From: Pseudomonadota bacterium
Lineage (GTDB): Bacteria > Pseudomonadota > Alphaproteobacteria > Sphingomonadales > Sphingomonadaceae
NCBI GenBank assembly: GCA_020160755.1
Contig: JAIUPN010000006.1
Location: 204,307 to 268,306 of the forward strand
Reading direction: 5' to 3'
Length of the DNA stretch: 64,000 nt
Shown here: positions 63,925 to 64,000 of the stretch, piece after piece
Numbering within the stretch: position 1 is the stretch's first letter
How the letters are laid out: every line of letters starts with the position of its first letter
Made by a program: the position numbers and the translations under genes
Notes under the pieces: model-generated
What the model was told of the DNA's origin: nothing
Databases searched by the model: none
Seen by the model: only the letters and a program-made list of their open reading frames with translations

Positions 63925-64000
63925 GTAAGCGTGGCCTGAAGGCCGCAGCTACGCGGCCTGAGCGACCTGCTGTTGTTCGTCAGGCTGCCAGTTCCACGGC
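63925..64000. mobile_element. End of an IS66-like insertion sequence
   Basis: From 63925 the sequence reads GTAAGCGTGGCCTGAAGGCC, matching the GTAAGCG start typical of IS66-family terminal inverted repeats. It continues off the window. A tail of a transposase-like frame ends at 63949 on the minus strand. The last 8 bp before it (63917-63924) would be one copy of the target duplication. Confidence 0.6.
63949..63999 (-). CDS. C-terminal tail of an IS66-type transposase (partial)
   Basis: Sixteen residues ending at TAG 63951-63949 read PWNWQPDEQQQVAQAA. The LPW-type aromatic motif just before the C-terminus, 24 bp inside the IS end, resembles the ends of IS66 TnpC proteins. It is too short to be sure, and the rest lies beyond the window. 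Confidence 0.45.
   Translation of the reverse strand, partial: PWNWQPDEQQQVAQAA

Larger units (their letters stand above)
37300..64000. mobile_element. Putative genomic island at the guaA 3' end (left part; right end not in window)
   Basis: The region begins right after guaA with a P4-type integrase and an AlpA-like regulator. It carries surface proteins, signalling genes and an IS66-like element, and shows lower and more varied base composition than the left 37 kb by eye. No second copy of the guaA 3' end is visible in the window, so the right boundary is unknown. Parts of it could be old chromosome rather than recently acquired DNA. Confidence 0.6.

Noticed and set aside
37300..64000. A right-hand attachment site (second copy of the guaA 3' end) within the window
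   Set aside because: I looked for a repeat of the bases around the guaA stop codon and saw none; the right end is probably beyond 64 kb.

Overview
The window is GC-rich DNA of an alphaproteobacterium. The gene set (BolA / J-domain / CobS / CobT neighbourhood, a FabI-AroC operon, a TonB-dependent receptor with a proline- and glycine-rich insert, frequent ATGA/GTGA gene overlaps, REP-like palindromes) fits Sphingomonadales, most likely a Sphingopyxis-like genome. This placement is inference from gene content and style, not from a database match.

Left part, 1 to about 37.3 kb, is ordinary chromosome. It holds a P450 cut by the window edge, a Tyr/Gly-rich lipoprotein and two DAACS symporters. 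A tight six-gene minus-strand operon follows (cbpA-like dnaJ, yihY, fabI, GNAT, aroC, SLC13 permease), with pdxH-phzF divergent from it. Next come a serine hydrolase with small membrane proteins, an AraC regulator, an alpha/beta hydrolase, pirin and cupin genes, bolA, a J-domain protein, cobS and cobT (split by a lipoprotein hydrolase and an MFS exporter) and a pair of paralogous secreted proteins. The part ends with an acetolactate synthase-like enzyme, an aldehyde dehydrogenase, an LpxH-like phosphoesterase plus glycosyltransferase pair, a TonB receptor and guaA.

Right part, from the 3' end of guaA to the window end, looks like a genomic island. A P4-type tyrosine integrase and an AlpA-like regulator sit directly behind guaA, a classical integration target. 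The cargo is dominated by a five-gene, almost gapless minus-strand operon (54.6 to 39.9 kb) of exported proteins: a glycine-rich/DUF11 protein, a short DUF11 protein, a 1404-residue protein of 12 Ig-like modules containing an apparently exact 1854-bp tandem duplication, a 1149-residue Ig/SdrD-B/DUF11/OmpA-like protein, and a 1430-residue outer-membrane beta-barrel. Divergent from it is a three-gene signalling operon: an OmpR-type response regulator, a LysM-FecR periplasmic protein and a CHASE2-PAS histidine kinase. A lipoprotein, an orphan IS630-type HTH protein, a diguanylate cyclase, two SH3-like secreted proteins and a glycosyltransferase interrupted by an IS66-like element follow.

The main discovery candidate is this island module. 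Direct repeats of [T/C]GTAA with an exact 10-bp period, the geometry expected for an OmpR-family regulator, occur at six places, all inside the island: two in the region between the divergent operons next to one of the regulator gene's own promoter side, one array of four repeats before an SH3-protein gene, and others near 39.8 and 62.4 kb. I infer an autoregulated two-component system that senses an envelope signal and controls a large modular surface structure.
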